A stretch of 64,000 nucleotides of DNA from Bedellia somnulentella (GCA_963576735.1 OY755186.1:13813970-13877969), one strand, 5' to 3'; shown: positions 10,221 to 20,925, counted from the first letter of the stretch. Program-made: numbers and translations. The notes: a model not told the origin generated them from the letters alone.

Positions 10221-11547
10221 GGCGACGGATGAAAGTAGCATAAGACGAGTATGGAAGAACTATTTTGAGGGACTCTTTGAAAAAGACGATTCATCCATTT
10301 CTTCGCCAATCAGCAGTAATGTTGATTGGAACGACGTTATGGGTGACTTTAGTGACAGTGAGATCAGTATGGAAGAAATAATGAAAGCAATGAAAAGTAT
10401 GAAACTAGGGAAAGCGGCAGGGTATGACAGGATAAACACTGAAATGCTGAGGGCTGGTAAAGGGGTGGTGGCGTCCTGGTTGTACTTCCTTTTCCAAAAA
10501 TGCTGGTCGAGTGGCAAAGTGCCACAAGACTGGTGCAAAGCGGTAATTGTGCCTTTATATAAAGGAAAGGGGTCACACCAGGAGGCTAGAAACTACCGTG
10601 GAATTAGCCTACTCAGCATTGTCGGTAAATTGTATGCAAAGGTTTTGATTGAAAGAGTGATGAATGAAACGGATGATAAAATTTGGGATGTGGATTTAGA
10701 AAGGGAATGGGATGTATGGACCAAATCTTCTCTTTAAGGAGCATCACCGAAAAGTTCTTAGCTAAGAACCGAAAGGTGTATTGCTCCTTCATTGATTTAG
10801 AGAAGGCGTATGATAGGGTGGTAAGAAAGTGTTTATGGGAGGTGTTATCCAAGTTCGGTTTGGGGAGTCGACTTATACGTGCACTGGTATCACTCTATGA
10901 GGATTCCAGTGCATGTGTGACAGTAAACGGGGAAAATACTGACTGGTTCGGGATCTCTTGGGGTGTCCGACAGGGTTGTGTAGCTTCCCCGTGGCTCTTC
11001 AATTTGTTCATGGATGACTGTTTAACAGAGTTGCGTGAAAGTGATTATGGATTGAGAATGGGTGGATTCATCATTAAATGCCTCTTATATGCCGACGATC
11101 AAGTGCTACTTGCATCATCGGTGGAAGAGCTGCAAGAGATGATGAATATTGCATGTGCGTCTTTTGAAAAAAAGGGAATGAGGGTGAATGTGGATAAAAC
11201 AAAAACTATGGTTTTTGAGAGAGAGGTGAATATGACCGAATGCGTTATTGAGATTAATGGTAAGAAAGTGAAACAAGTGAAAGAGTTTGTATATTTGGGA
11301 AGTTTGTTTACTAGGGATGGAAAGTTATCGAGAGAAGAGTGAAAAAGGGTAATGCGGTAAATGGAGCACTGGATAGTCTAATGTCTAGTCAGTCGGTGTC
11401 TGAAAAGGCCCGAATGGCTGTGCATGATGCTGTCCTCGTTCCTACGCTTATGTATGGCAGTGAATGTTGGGTGTGGCAGAAGAAACATGAAAGTAGAGTG
11501 AATGCAGTAGAAATGAGATCCCTCAGAAAAGTGTGTAATGTAAGGTT
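10216..11547 (+). pseudogene. LINE-T ORF2, first part (reverse transcriptase)
   Basis: Non-LTR RT. Segment 10216-10680 carries the fingers (GKAAGYDRI, then NYRGISLLSIVGK). A frame change near 10680 leads into 10683-11342 with GFRKGMGC, FIDLEKAYDR, GVRQGC and the catalytic YADD at 11088-11099. A further shift near 11340 leads to 11343-11547. The ORF is then split by a copia-type element and resumes at 18234. The amino-terminal endonuclease is absent, so the copy is 5'-truncated, its start joined to the 63-bp array. The 3' terminus of this family recurs at least six times in the window. Confidence 0.9.
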
Positions 11548-12103
11548 TGTTAGACTTCAGGATGTTATAATAAAACTTCTAGTCTTCCATTGAACTCTGT
11601 ATATTTCTTATGTACAAACTATTCACGATAACCTCAAATACAAGTTGTTCACACTTCAAAAGCCAGAAACCGAATGACGTCAGTTGGTGTAGTCAGGGTA
11701 TTTATACACACGTGTAAACAACTTTCCCCTTCTACACAAAAACACTTAATTTTAACTAATTTATCTAATTTACTAAATTTAAAGCATTATAGTGTTATGG
11801 AAATTCATTAAATAAATAGAAATGATTTTACAAAACATAATACCAAGATATAATCATTGAATATAACTTTATATATAATATAGACACTGAATATTTGCAA
11901 TGATAACAAATCCATTTCAATTAATCAAACTAATGTCTTTTAACTATGAATAATCATAATATAATTATAAATGATTTGAGAAAACAGTAATACTTAAAAA
12001 TAAATATTAACATATAAGTTTACCCTCAAATAATTGATGGCACATATTACAAAAACATAATTTCAACAACATCTGCTGACCAAAATATAATTAGAACCTT
12101 ACA
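11548..12103 (-). repeat. 3' LTR of the copia-type element
   Basis: Plus-strand reading runs from TGTTAGACTTCAGG to GAACCTTACA. Identical to 17678-18233 as far as I can compare by eye. No purine tract is seen just inside it (12104 onward), which is abnormal. Instead the end motif AACCTTACATTCG is repeated at 12155, 58 bases further in. Confidence 0.9.
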
Positions 12104-12307
12104 TTCGTCCATCCTGACGACGTGTATGACCCCATACACGACATCAAGTGATAACCTTACATTCGGTCTGACATGCCTATATACAGTTACTAATCTCGAG
12201 CCTATTGAATGATGATTGAATATGAAATAATCATACATAATAATGTGATAACAACGTTCTCAAGCTTTACGATACACATACTCCATAACTTATTTATAAT
12301 TACTGAT

Positions 12308-12577
12308 CTCGAACATTTCGAGGTACATAATATCAGATAGTAAATCAAAATTCTCGAACATTTCGAGGTACATAATATCAGATAGTAAATCAAAATTCTC
12401 GAACATTTCGAGGTACATAATATCAGGTAGTAAATCAACATTCTCGAACATTTCGAGGTACATAATATCAGATAGTAAATCAACATTCTCGAACATTTCG
12501 AGGTACATAATATCAGATAGTAAATCAACATTCTCGAACATTTCGAGGTACATAATATCAGATAGTAAATCAACATC
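12308..12577. repeat. 45-bp minisatellite, six copies
   Basis: Unit begins CTCGAACATTTCGAGGTACA and repeats at 12308, 12353, 12398, 12443, 12488 and 12533 with one or two substitutions. The palindrome TCGAACATTTCGA is in each unit. Because 45 is a multiple of three, two minus-strand frames stay open across it (12202-12594 and 12290-12553). I regard these as repeat artefacts rather than genes. Confidence 0.9.
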
Positions 12578-12709
12578 AATCTTAAACCTAACATCTAATT
12601 CAATTCACGTGATAATACATATATAGACGTAATAAATAAAAGCGCATTTTTTTTTTAAATAGTAAATTAATTTCGAAACAAAGATTTTACTAGCATAATA
12701 TAAAAGATA

Positions 12710-12958
12710 TCAATTATCCGAAACATCAGAGCTATTGCCATCGCTTGCATCACTACTGGTCTCATCAGGTTCATCATCGTTAACGCTAAGAGCAGCTATG
12801 TGTATCCATGGCTGCATTCGTGAAACGGCAACAGTGGTTTTGCGCTTATTTTTCATGCCCTCTGATGAAAATGGGTGCAGGTTTAGAGCGGCAAGTAATA
12901 GACGACCTTCGGTTATTAAAGTTATAATTAGAATAAATGACAAGACAAGAATGAACAT
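12710..12958 (-). CDS. Small unidentified ORF in the copia LTR region
   Basis: 82 codons. The first 20 or so residues are hydrophobic (MFILVLSFILIITLITEG) like a signal or anchor segment. A basic middle (MKNKRKTT) follows, and the C-terminus is acidic and serine-rich (DETSSDASDGNSSDVSDN). Its base composition is less AT-rich than its surroundings. It lies downstream of the relic LTR start at 13061. It could be a captured host fragment, an accessory ORF or chance. I do not recognise it. Confidence 0.3.
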   Translation of the reverse strand: MFILVLSFILIITLITEGRLLLAALNLHPFSSEGMKNKRKTTVAVSRMQPWIHIAALSVNDDEPDETSSDASDGNSSDVSDN

Positions 12959-13060
12959 TGATTGATGATTGGCTTTGAGTGAACATCGTTTGAATGAAGG
13001 AATGATTGAATGAATTGGATATTTGTAAATATATGTATACTGTTATACGTATATTCCAAC

Positions 13061-13073
13061 AGTCCCCCTCAAA
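13061..13073 (-). other. Relic copia polypurine tract and LTR start
   Basis: On the minus strand TTTGAGGGGGAC (13062-13073) is followed immediately by TGTTGGAATATACG running down from 13061. A purine tract touching TGTTGG is the typical copia 3' LTR boundary and lies 105 bp past the pol stop. This LTR start does not match the LTRs at 11548 and 17678, and no second copy of it is seen upstream of gag. Confidence 0.75.
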
Positions 13074-13178
13074 TATTCAAGTATTTACACAATTAGAACT
13101 GAAAGTAATTCTATAATTAATTCAATGTTTCATTTGACAATAAGATCACTTTTATTATTTTAAGATTAACTACTTACT

Positions 13179-13640
13179 TTAATTACTATTATAAAAATCA
13201 TATCTAATTTCACAATTTAAATTAATTTCAATAAACTTTGGAGTATGTACCATTTTCGTGAAGATATCGGCCAGCTGATTTCCTGTGGAAATATATTCTA
13301 GCTTTATTACTTTGTTAGTAATTTGTTCACGAGTAAAGTGGTACTTAACATCGATATGCTTCGACCTTATGTGATTGGTCGGATTATTAGCTATACTAAT
13401 ACAGCTATTATTATCCTCAAATATAATAATTGGCAATTTTACTGAAATCAAAATACTATTTAACAAAGATTTTATCCAAGTCGCTTCTCTAACTGCTTCA
13501 AATAAAGCCATATATTCAGCTTCCGTTGAGGAAGCAGCGACAGTGTTTTGCTTTCGTGTATTCCACGATATTGTAAAATTATCGAACAATTTAAAAACAT
13601 GTCCAGTTGTACTCTTTCTGTCAGTTATGTCGCCTCCCTA
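13179..13640 (-). pseudogene. Copia Pol: RNase H and C-terminus
   Basis: The frame 13589 to 13179 encodes SSTEAEYMALFEA, IFEDNNSCISIANNP and HIDVKYHF, the standard copia RNase H end ending near GNQLADIFTK. Upstream in the same frame lies GGDITDRKSTTGH, preceded by YADSD and an in-frame TAG where family members normally have Trp, so a TGG to TAG change separates it from the RT segment. Confidence 0.9.
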
Positions 13641-14742
13641 ATCAGAATCTGCATAACCAACAACCAGCTGTTTATAGTTACATTTTACATAGGACAACTC
13701 TAAATCAACAGTGCCTTTTATGTACCTCAAAAGATGTTTTAAGCAATTCCATAACTCCTCATTATTTTTACTTTGATATCGACTTAGAATACCTATTGCT
13801 GCACAAATGTCTGGCCGCGTACATAGCATCGCATACATAAGACACCCTATGACATTTTTACAAGGTGCATCATAATGTGCATCTGAACTTAAAACTACAT
13901 GATCTAACTTTGATGGAAATGGTGATTTTGATGGATTACAATCACTCATGGAATACTTGCTCAAAACAATTTTTAGGTATAAAGATTGATCCAAAGTTAA
14001 CATACATTCAGTTCGTTGTATCTTAATGCCCAAAAATAGTTTCACTTCATTTAAATCTGTCATACAGAATTCTTGCATTAAACGTTTTTTTTTTATATAA
14101 ATCCATATTTTGTTCACTTTTTGTACAAATTAACAGATCATCTACATAAAGAACAATGTATACATTTTCATTCATACTATTTTTATTTAAAATATATAAA
14201 CAAGGATCGACCTGTGAATGCTCAAAACCGATAGCCTTAAGAGTATGATCGAAACGTTCAGACCAACACCGAGAAGATTGTTTCAAACCGTACAATGTCT
14301 TATTTAATTTACAAACTTGATTAGGACTCGCTGAAACGCCCTTTGGCACTTCCATATAGATGTCCTCTTTAAGGATTCCATTTAAAAACGTGGTTTTTAC
14401 ATCCATATGATGGGCATGTAAGTCAAACTGATTTGCAAGTGCTAAAATGAATCGAAAGGTTGTAATACGTGCTACTGGAGCGAACGTTTCGTCATAGTCC
14501 TGTAAGTATTGTTGTGTGAAGCCACGGGCGACTAGTCGCGCTTTATACCGTGTAGGCTCACCCAACTCATTATTTTTAATTGTAAAAACCCATTTAGAAC
14601 TAATAATATTGAGATTGTGAGGTCTTTCTACAAGACTCCATGTATTATTACTATTAATAGACTTTATTTCATTTTCTATTGCTTTTAACCATTTACTAGT
14701 ATCATCTCTATTAAAAATATCGTCATAATTATTAGGTAACAT
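13638..14742 (-). pseudogene. Copia Pol: reverse transcriptase
   Basis: 14742 to 14047 encodes WVFTIKNNELGEPTRYKARL, the DVKTTFLNG block, LYGLKQSSRCW and the catalytic YVDD at 14137-14148. A run of eight or more T (14084-14093, A on the coding strand) marks a one-base frameshift, after which 14117 to 13638 continues with LNEVKLFLGI and the palm-to-RNase H linker. The homopolymer shift could be genuine decay or a sequencing error. Confidence 0.92.
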
Positions 14743-14781
14743 TAGATTTGCTGTAAGTGATAGATAAGAGCCAGGATCATC

Positions 14782-15790
14782 TTATTGTTTATAATCAATT
14801 GTGGGCAAATTTTGAATTCTTTCACTACGTCTCAGTTTGCTAGATGAAGGTCCAGCTTCCAAGCTCATGAGGGGACTACCGTTTTTGTTGCCTATTAACT
14901 TTGCCGATTCACTATCGGGTTTATTAATTTCGGCGGGAATTTCAACTCGCACCAAATTGTTGACAGGTCTAGAGGATTCGAAATTCAACTCGTCAAATAC
15001 AACATCCCTTGCAATTAGGAACTGATAATTTTCTACATTTATTAAGTTATAACCATTTCTGTCGTAACCGACTAGTATGGCTTTAAAAGACTTTTCATCA
15101 AACTTCGACCCCTTTGTTTTATCATGAACATATGCAGTAGAACCGAATATTTTTAAATGATTAATCTTCGGTGTTTTATTATGCCACATTTCGTATGGTG
15201 TTTTACTATTAGGAAGCACTTTTGTGGGCAGTCTATTTGTTATATATGTAGATGTTAATATAGCTTCACCCCAATATGACTTATCTAACTTCGCACTTGT
15301 AACCAATGTTCGCGCCATTTCGGTTAACGTACGATTCATGCGCTCTGCGACACCATTTTGCTGTGGCGTGTATGGTACAGTTAAATGATAAGTTATCCCC
15401 TTGCAAACACAGTAATTTTTGAACTTATTAGACAGATATTCTCGCCCATTATCACAATACAAATTAGTTACTTTGAAGTTAAATAGATTCTCACTCTTAG
15501 CTACAAAATCTTGAAAACATTTAAGTACCTCTAACCCAGCATACATTAAATATGAACAGTATAATGCGTAAAATCGTCAATAAAAGTTACAAAATAATTT
15601 TTATCGTCGATAGTAGTAGGCTTAATCGGGCCGCATACATCAGAGTGGATAATAAACAATGGTCGGTTATTATTAGTCTTATCTTTACTTTCAGAAAAAG
15701 GTAATCGAGCCAAGTATGCAAGGCTCACATAACTCGTCCGTAGGTATTACAATATTATCAATAATTTTACAGTCGCGTTCATCAACTACA
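14782..15790 (-). pseudogene. Copia Pol: integrase
   Basis: Zinc region ending CEPCIL near 15715-15735, then HSDVCGPI and a FIDDFTHYT block (first catalytic Asp), CDNGREYLS (second Asp) and QQNGVAERMNRT (Glu), followed by the GKE-like C-terminus. Two one-base frameshifts, near 15715 and 15550, break it into three pieces. Each piece is otherwise well conserved with few stops, implying recent loss. Confidence 0.92.
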
Positions 15791-16501
15791 TTATTTTAAA
15801 ATATTAAATTTTTGTTTATTTAAATGGCCAAGTCGACCATGCCACAATTTATATTCTTTTAAACCATCTTGTTGATTTTCAGAAGCTATATTTAAATTAC
15901 ACTGAGATTTATTAATTGGAAAAGTAATACTAAAAAAGTTATTTATATTCTCCCCAGTCATATAACATTTATTTTCTTTGCTAAATATTTGAACGCAATT
16001 ATTACCAAAAATAACCGACATACCAGTCTGCTGTATGCGATTTACCGATAATAAATTATACCTTACCTCTGGTGAATACAAAACATCATCGATTGAACCA
16101 AAAATTCCTAAATTTGTTGTCACCTCTATTCTCCCTTTACCGAACGCAAGTATCGAAGCTCCATTCTTAGCAACACCGATCTTTATGGGTGTAGGTAGTT
16201 GCATGTAGGAAGTAAACACATCCTTAACATTCACAATGTGATCTGTCGCTCCAGAATTTGTTCGTCGTGCGCTGCGCACTCGGTCATGTCGCTCACGTAA
16301 CACCGCCAACTCCTTCTCTCGAACCAGTTCCCTGGCGCGGTCGAGCTCTTGCTCGACCACTGACAGCACTCGCTGGCTACGGCTCCGGGAGCGTCGCACA
16401 GGGCTTCTACTGCGCGATGCATGGGCAACTCGGGATCTATGCCGAGTGCGGCTCCTAGAAGGAGTCTCCAAGCGTCGCTGTTCATTCTCTCCTTCCATTG
16501 T
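15791..16501 (-). pseudogene. Copia Gag N-terminus fused to protease region
   Basis: One frame starting MEGENEQRR at 16501. Residues 10-45 are an Arg/Ser-rich tract (SRSRTRHRSR and similar), then a charged helix. It then passes directly into a copia protease-like region, NSGATDH at 16238-16258, and the linker to integrase (LWHGRLGHLN near 15800). The central Gag and its zinc knuckle are missing, so a deletion fused the two. The catalytic Asp of the usual DSGA is Asn here. An upstream in-frame Met at 16540 exists, but the context favours 16501. Confidence 0.75.
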
Positions 16502-16540
16502 CCTGAAACTTAAAGTAAAGTTATAAAACCATAAATTCAA

Positions 16541-17665
16541 TGAACTATGAAATCATGTTAACCCATAGAGAAATTAGAGTAGAGCCATCCACTTTCGGTC
16601 AAAATTTCCCTTATTACCTGCCCCAATAACAAAGCAGAACTACAACTCTGAACAGTGAAAGAAGCAATAAAATGAAAACACAAATTTGGCTTTAAAAACA
16701 TGGATCAGAATAATTTAGGAACTATAATGTGCATTATTCAATAAACTCCCGTACTAACAATAACACCATGGATATATATTCCACTTTATTTATATGTATC
16801 AATAGTAGTATCTAATTAGTAGATATTGTAGTACTACTAGTAATTAATATTTATTCTTGAATAAGCCACCTTTCAACCTTGGTAAATACGTTAGAATTAC
16901 ACTCTTTATTAAGACTACTCACGATACAGGCCTAGCCTAGTGCGAGGGTCACTGACACCCTCATACATCACCAATATTATTGTTTGTTTAACACCAATTG
17001 TAAACATTCAAATAATTAAACAATATTTATTTTTAATCCGCACGTTGTCCATAAAAAGAAAATCCTGTCAAGCAAGTGAAAGGTCTTCTACTGAATTTAG
17101 CTAATTTTTAGATCATTGAGTTATATTCAATCTAGGAAATAACATTCCTATCTTTTCCATTTAATAAGAGACCCCGTTGATATGTGTTTATTATTAATAA
17201 CATGCAAATATAAACCATATGTATCATTAATTCATTATAGTAGAAATTCCACCAATTAGGAATACTATTTTATTAAAATTTATCACGTTATTATTATTTT
17301 ATTGGTTTCAACATTATCTAATAAAATCCATACATATATTTTACGTGGTTACTATAAAGTGAAATGAGAATATTAAAATTTAGAATATTTCAATAATATA
17401 TATAAACAGGTGTTTCCGGTGATCTGAACCAATACCACTGGAGAGCAGCCCCAACCGGATACAAGTTCTGTTCCGCCAAAGATTCAAATCCTAATTAGAA
17501 CGATAAGGGGTAGCTATTGCCACAAACTGAACCTATCGGTTTAACATTCAATGAAACACTTGAATATCTATGTTGTTTTAATTACCCCATAGTACAGTAA
17601 TAAATTAAAAGAAATAAAATGAAGTACATCACCTTTTACAACGCTTGTAGACGTAGAATTTTCTT
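16541..17665 (-). other. Leader region of the copia-type element, no gag ORF
   Basis: About 1.1 kb between the primer-binding-like site and the Gag-like start. AT-rich with stops in all frames. A GC-richer patch at 17405-17545 has no recognisable coding. Gag would be expected here but is absent, so the bounding element is non-autonomous. Confidence 0.55.
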
Positions 17666-17675
17666 CCACTTCTGA
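17666..17675 (-). promoter_or_regulatory. Putative primer-binding site (tRNA-Leu-like)
   Basis: On the minus strand the 5' LTR end (TCTAACA) is followed after two bases by TCAGAAGTGG. This is complementary to CCACTTCTGA, which I recall as the acceptor end of eukaryotic tRNA-Leu. It fixes the orientation as minus. The tRNA match is from memory. Confidence 0.5.
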
Positions 17676-17677
17676 GA

Positions 17678-18233
17678 TGTTAGACTTCAGGATGTTATAA
17701 TAAAACTTCTAGTCTTCCATTGAACTCTGTATATTTCTTATGTACAAACTATTCACGATAACCTCAAATACAAGTTGTTCACACTTCAAAAGCCAGAAAC
17801 CGAATGACGTCAGTTGGTGTAGTCAGGGTATTTATACACACGTGTAAACAACTTTCCCCTTCTACACAAAAACACTTAATTTTAACTAATTTATCTAATT
17901 TACTAAATTTAAAGCATTATAGTGTTATGGAAATTCATTAAATAAATAGAAATGATTTTACAAAACATAATACCAAGATATAATCATTGAATATAACTTT
18001 ATATATAATATAGACACTGAATATTTGCAATGATAACAAATCCATTTCAATTAATCAAACTAATGTCTTTTAACTATGAATAATCATAATATAATTATAA
18101 ATGATTTGAGAAAACAGTAATACTTAAAAATAAATATTAACATATAAGTTTACCCTCAAATAATTGATGGCACATATTACAAAAACATAATTTCAACAAC
18201 ATCTGCTGACCAAAATATAATTAGAACCTTACA
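17678..18233 (-). repeat. 5' LTR of the copia-type element
   Basis: 556 bp, apparently identical to 11548-12103. Immediately followed by GGTTATGTGATCG, where the LINE-T frame resumes. Confidence 0.9.
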
Positions 18234-18645
18234 GGTTATGTGATCGTGTGAGGAATGATGTGATTCGTGAAATGTGTGGTGTAAAAGATGATATTGTAAG
18301 AAAGATAGAAAAAGGAATGTTGAGATGGTTTGGGCACATAGAGAGGATGGATGACAGTAAATTGGTGAAAGAGATATATAGAGCCAATGTTGTGGAAGGT
18401 AATGTTAGTAGAGGACGACCTCGGAGGACACATTTGGATCAAATAGAAAATGTGCTCAAAAAGGCAGGTGTCCGCAGTATGAAGAATAAAAGAGCATGTA
18501 TGAAAAGATTGATGGATGTAAACGAAGCCAGAGAGGTTTGCCAGGATCGTACAAAGTGGCGATCGATAGTCTCTGCCTACCCCAATGGGAACTAACGGCG
18601 TGAGAATATGTATGTATGTATGTATGTATATGAACATATCTACAT
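18234..18645 (+). pseudogene. LINE-T ORF2 C-terminus and 3' end
   Basis: Continuation of 10216-11547. 18248-18595 encodes MLRWFGHIERMDDSKLV, a GRPRRTHLDQI block and the terminal DRTKWRSIVSAYPNGN, then a stop. The 3' end is GGCGTGAGAATATGTATG with a (TATG)n tail to about 18645. Nearly the same 3' sequence ends SINE-A. Confidence 0.92.
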
Positions 18646-18654
18646 ATTAGAAGT

Positions 18655-19108
18655 CTGGAATCCGCAATATGATATAATTATAAGAACCGAATTGAGGGAA
18701 TCCAAAAACGGTTTTTAATGTTTCTAGATTTCAAGGCACATACTAGAACTCCGGATTATACCAGTAGATGCAAGCGGTATCACTTCTTGCCACTGTCGAA
18801 AAGACGAGATATTGCTGACATCTGTTACACTATAAAGCTATTGACTGGAGCGGTTGACTGTCCTGAACTAACTTCCAGGATCAACATTAATATTCCAGCC
18901 AGGACGCAAAGAAGGCATGCACCTCTGGCAGTTCCTCGATTCAAATCTAACTACCGTAAAAATTCTTTCATCGTTAGGGCATCCAAAATTGTTAACGATA
19001 ATAATATTGATATTTTTGATAGAACGGTGACATCTATAAAGTCAAGTTTGACCCGGCAGTACCCTGACGACAACCAGTAGCAGGCACCTTGTTAATGTTT
19101 AAATATTG
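18655..19108 (+). pseudogene. LINE J2: jockey/CR1-like RT C-terminal fragment
   Basis: A VWNPQYD block at 18656, then a frameshift near 18690 and an open frame 18718-19080 with the C-terminal domain of LINE RTs (SKRRDIADICYTIKLLTG, then APLAVPRFKSNY). Short AT-rich 3' UTR to 19108. 5'-truncated. SINE-B was inserted in its 3' end at 19124. Confidence 0.85.
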
Positions 19109-19123
19109 TTTTGTAATGTAATA

Positions 19124-19457
19124 AACATAAACGTTAACATAAACGTGCACGCCGTTTATCCCCGAAGGGGTTGGCAGAGGTACCAATACTCCTGAACTCA
19201 CATGGCAAGCGCCATCTAGTTTCCAGAGAAGGTACCCACGTTTTGCTTAGACAGTGTACTCACGTGATAGGGGGCAGGCCTATCGCCGTTTTGTACGAAT
19301 ACACTGTCACATGACTAAGTACAACTCAGCCATGTGGGTTTCCTCACGATGTTTTCCCTCACCGTTAGCAACCATGATAAATTAACCACACATATGACTT
19401 TAGAAAAGACAAATTGGTGTAGGCCCGTCCCAGGATTGGAACTCACGCCCTTCTGTT
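19124..19457 (-). mobile_element. SINE-B, 5'-truncated copy
   Basis: Minus orientation, body as in 8091, head cut inside the tRNA-like part. Flanked by an exact 15-bp duplication TTTTGTAATGTAATA at 19109-19123 and 19458-19472, a clear LINE-mediated insertion signature. Confidence 0.92.
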
Positions 19458-19472
19458 TTTTGTAATGTAATA

Positions 19473-20469
19473 CATTTATATTTAATTTAAATAAAAAAAA
19501 AGTTCTCTGCAGTATAATCATATTGATTATTACAAAGTAAACATAACCTGTTTTTTCCTTAAGCTAGCAAGATATTATGTGTGAAGATTTATAAATGGCT
19601 AAAAGATAATTCAATAAGTTTGTATCAAAAAGTTTTAATGCTGTAAATCTTCCGAATTAAATAAAATAAATAAAAATAAAATAAAATAATTATGTGCATG
19701 CATACTCGTATGTACGTAATTATTGTTAGTCTTGAAATATATAGCATGTTCCCTGTTATTTTAAATACTGTTTATATGAAAATAAAATGTAGACTGACTT
19801 TTGATAAAACAATTAACGAAGCTAAATAGAAAATATTTTAGAATATTTAGTTTGTGTAACAAGTCGTTTCAGATAGAATCATCTGATTAGGAAACCTGGA
19901 GTTTGGTTAGTATTTTAATAGCTACAATATCTCTTTCCGAGCAAGCATCGGGCAGGAAATTATATAGTTATTTCAAATAGAGTACGCTTCTCATATTTGT
20001 TCAGGAATTTCTAACACAAATTTATGTTCAGTTCTTCATATTTGTACTAGCCCGCACAATTTGAATTATTGTATTTAGTAAGTAGCGACTCCCGACTGCC
20101 GCTCTATTGCATCCATTGCCCGTCATGAATAATTCTAATCCTGCTCCTCGTGTTGCCTCATCGTATTGGTAACCGCTGACATTTTCCGAAATGGATTGTT
20201 CTAGAGAGTTCATATTAATCGCATAATTACTATATTATATTATATATAACCTATTATAAGCAATTGTATATAAATCCTTGATATCAAAATTATGACTAGC
20301 ATTTGCTATAAAAGTTGTATGCGCCAGTTCATGATAACTACAATCATATACTGTATCTATCTTGTTACGAAATTAAATACGAAATATCACATAAACACGG
20401 TAAATAAAATGTGAATATAATATTTCATGTATTATATAAAAGCATGACTTTGCATGGTAATTAAGAAAC
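19473..20469. other. AT-rich spacer
   Basis: No supported gene. A 61-codon frame at 20028-20213 has no recognisable domain and is not called. Confidence 0.5.
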
Positions 20470-20481
20470 TACAAAAAGATA

Positions 20482-20764
20482 TAGTATTTTCTAAGATTTT
20501 CACGATTGCACATTATAATTGAAACAACTATTGATTTTCGGATATTTTAATCGCGTGTTATTGAATTATATAATATTAAACGCAAATATAACTTAAATTT
20601 TGTGAAGGTAGTTAGTATTAATAATTTTATAGTACTGTATAATGACAAATAACACCTCAGTCTTCCCGTGACCATGATAACTGAAAAGTTTTCGAAACGT
20701 CGGGCTTTAAAAATAATGTAATAACACGCGATTAAAATATCCGAAAATCAATAGTTGTTTCAAT
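20482..20764. repeat. Repeat with perfect 46-bp inverted arms
   Basis: Arms 20517-20562 and 20720-20765 are exact inverted repeats beginning AATTGAAACAACTATTGATT. The unit holds CTTCCCGTGACCATGATAAC, which I recognise from other insect repeats. TACAAAAAGATA occurs at 20470-20481 and 20765-20776 and may be a 12-bp target duplication that includes some sequence outside the arms. Class unknown. Confidence 0.6.
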
Positions 20765-20802
20765 TACAAAAAGATAAATAAGTTTGATCAAATTAATTAC
20801 AT

Positions 20803-20925
20803 AAAAAACCTACCTTTTGCTAGTGGATTTCGATTACTAAAAACATAAACTTTACTAATCCTCTAGTTACGTAAATTTACAAAACACGATACGATAAATT
20901 ACACACCAATGGGTTCATATGAAAT
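20803..20925. repeat. Interspersed repeat, partner at 50347-50465
   Basis: Shares about 120 bp at roughly 90 percent with 50347-50465 (AAAAACCTRCCTTTTGCTAG through CGATACGATAAATTACA). No coding. Family unknown. Confidence 0.7.

Larger units (their letters stand above)
11548..18233 (-). mobile_element. Copia-type LTR retrotransposon inserted in LINE-T, chimeric interior
   Basis: Bounded by two 556-bp LTRs that appear identical base for base (11548-12103 and 17678-18233). LINE-T coding sequence is interrupted and resumes with GGTT repeated on both sides (AGGTT if the last LTR base is counted as target). Orientation is minus, from a primer-binding-like site at 17666-17675 and the direction of pol. 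The interior holds a frameshifted pol and a second, unrelated LTR start at 13061, so a different copia lies inside it. The bounding pair, with equal LTRs, is the most recent insertion recognisable here. Confidence 0.85.

Noticed and set aside
10260..10852. Overlapping minus-strand ORFs
   Set aside because: Antisense shadows of the LINE-T RT.
12308..12577. CRISPR-like array
   Set aside because: Units are contiguous and identical throughout, without unique spacers. It is a minisatellite.
12202..12594. 130-codon minus-strand frame with 15-residue repeats
   Set aside because: Produced by the 45-bp minisatellite, whose length keeps frames open. A second overlapping frame is also open, and there is no domain.
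16231..16485. Frames overlapping the Gag SR region
   Set aside because: Shadows created by the GC-richer SR coding sequence.
18236..18637. 133-codon minus-strand ORF
   Set aside because: Antisense shadow of the LINE-T C-terminus.
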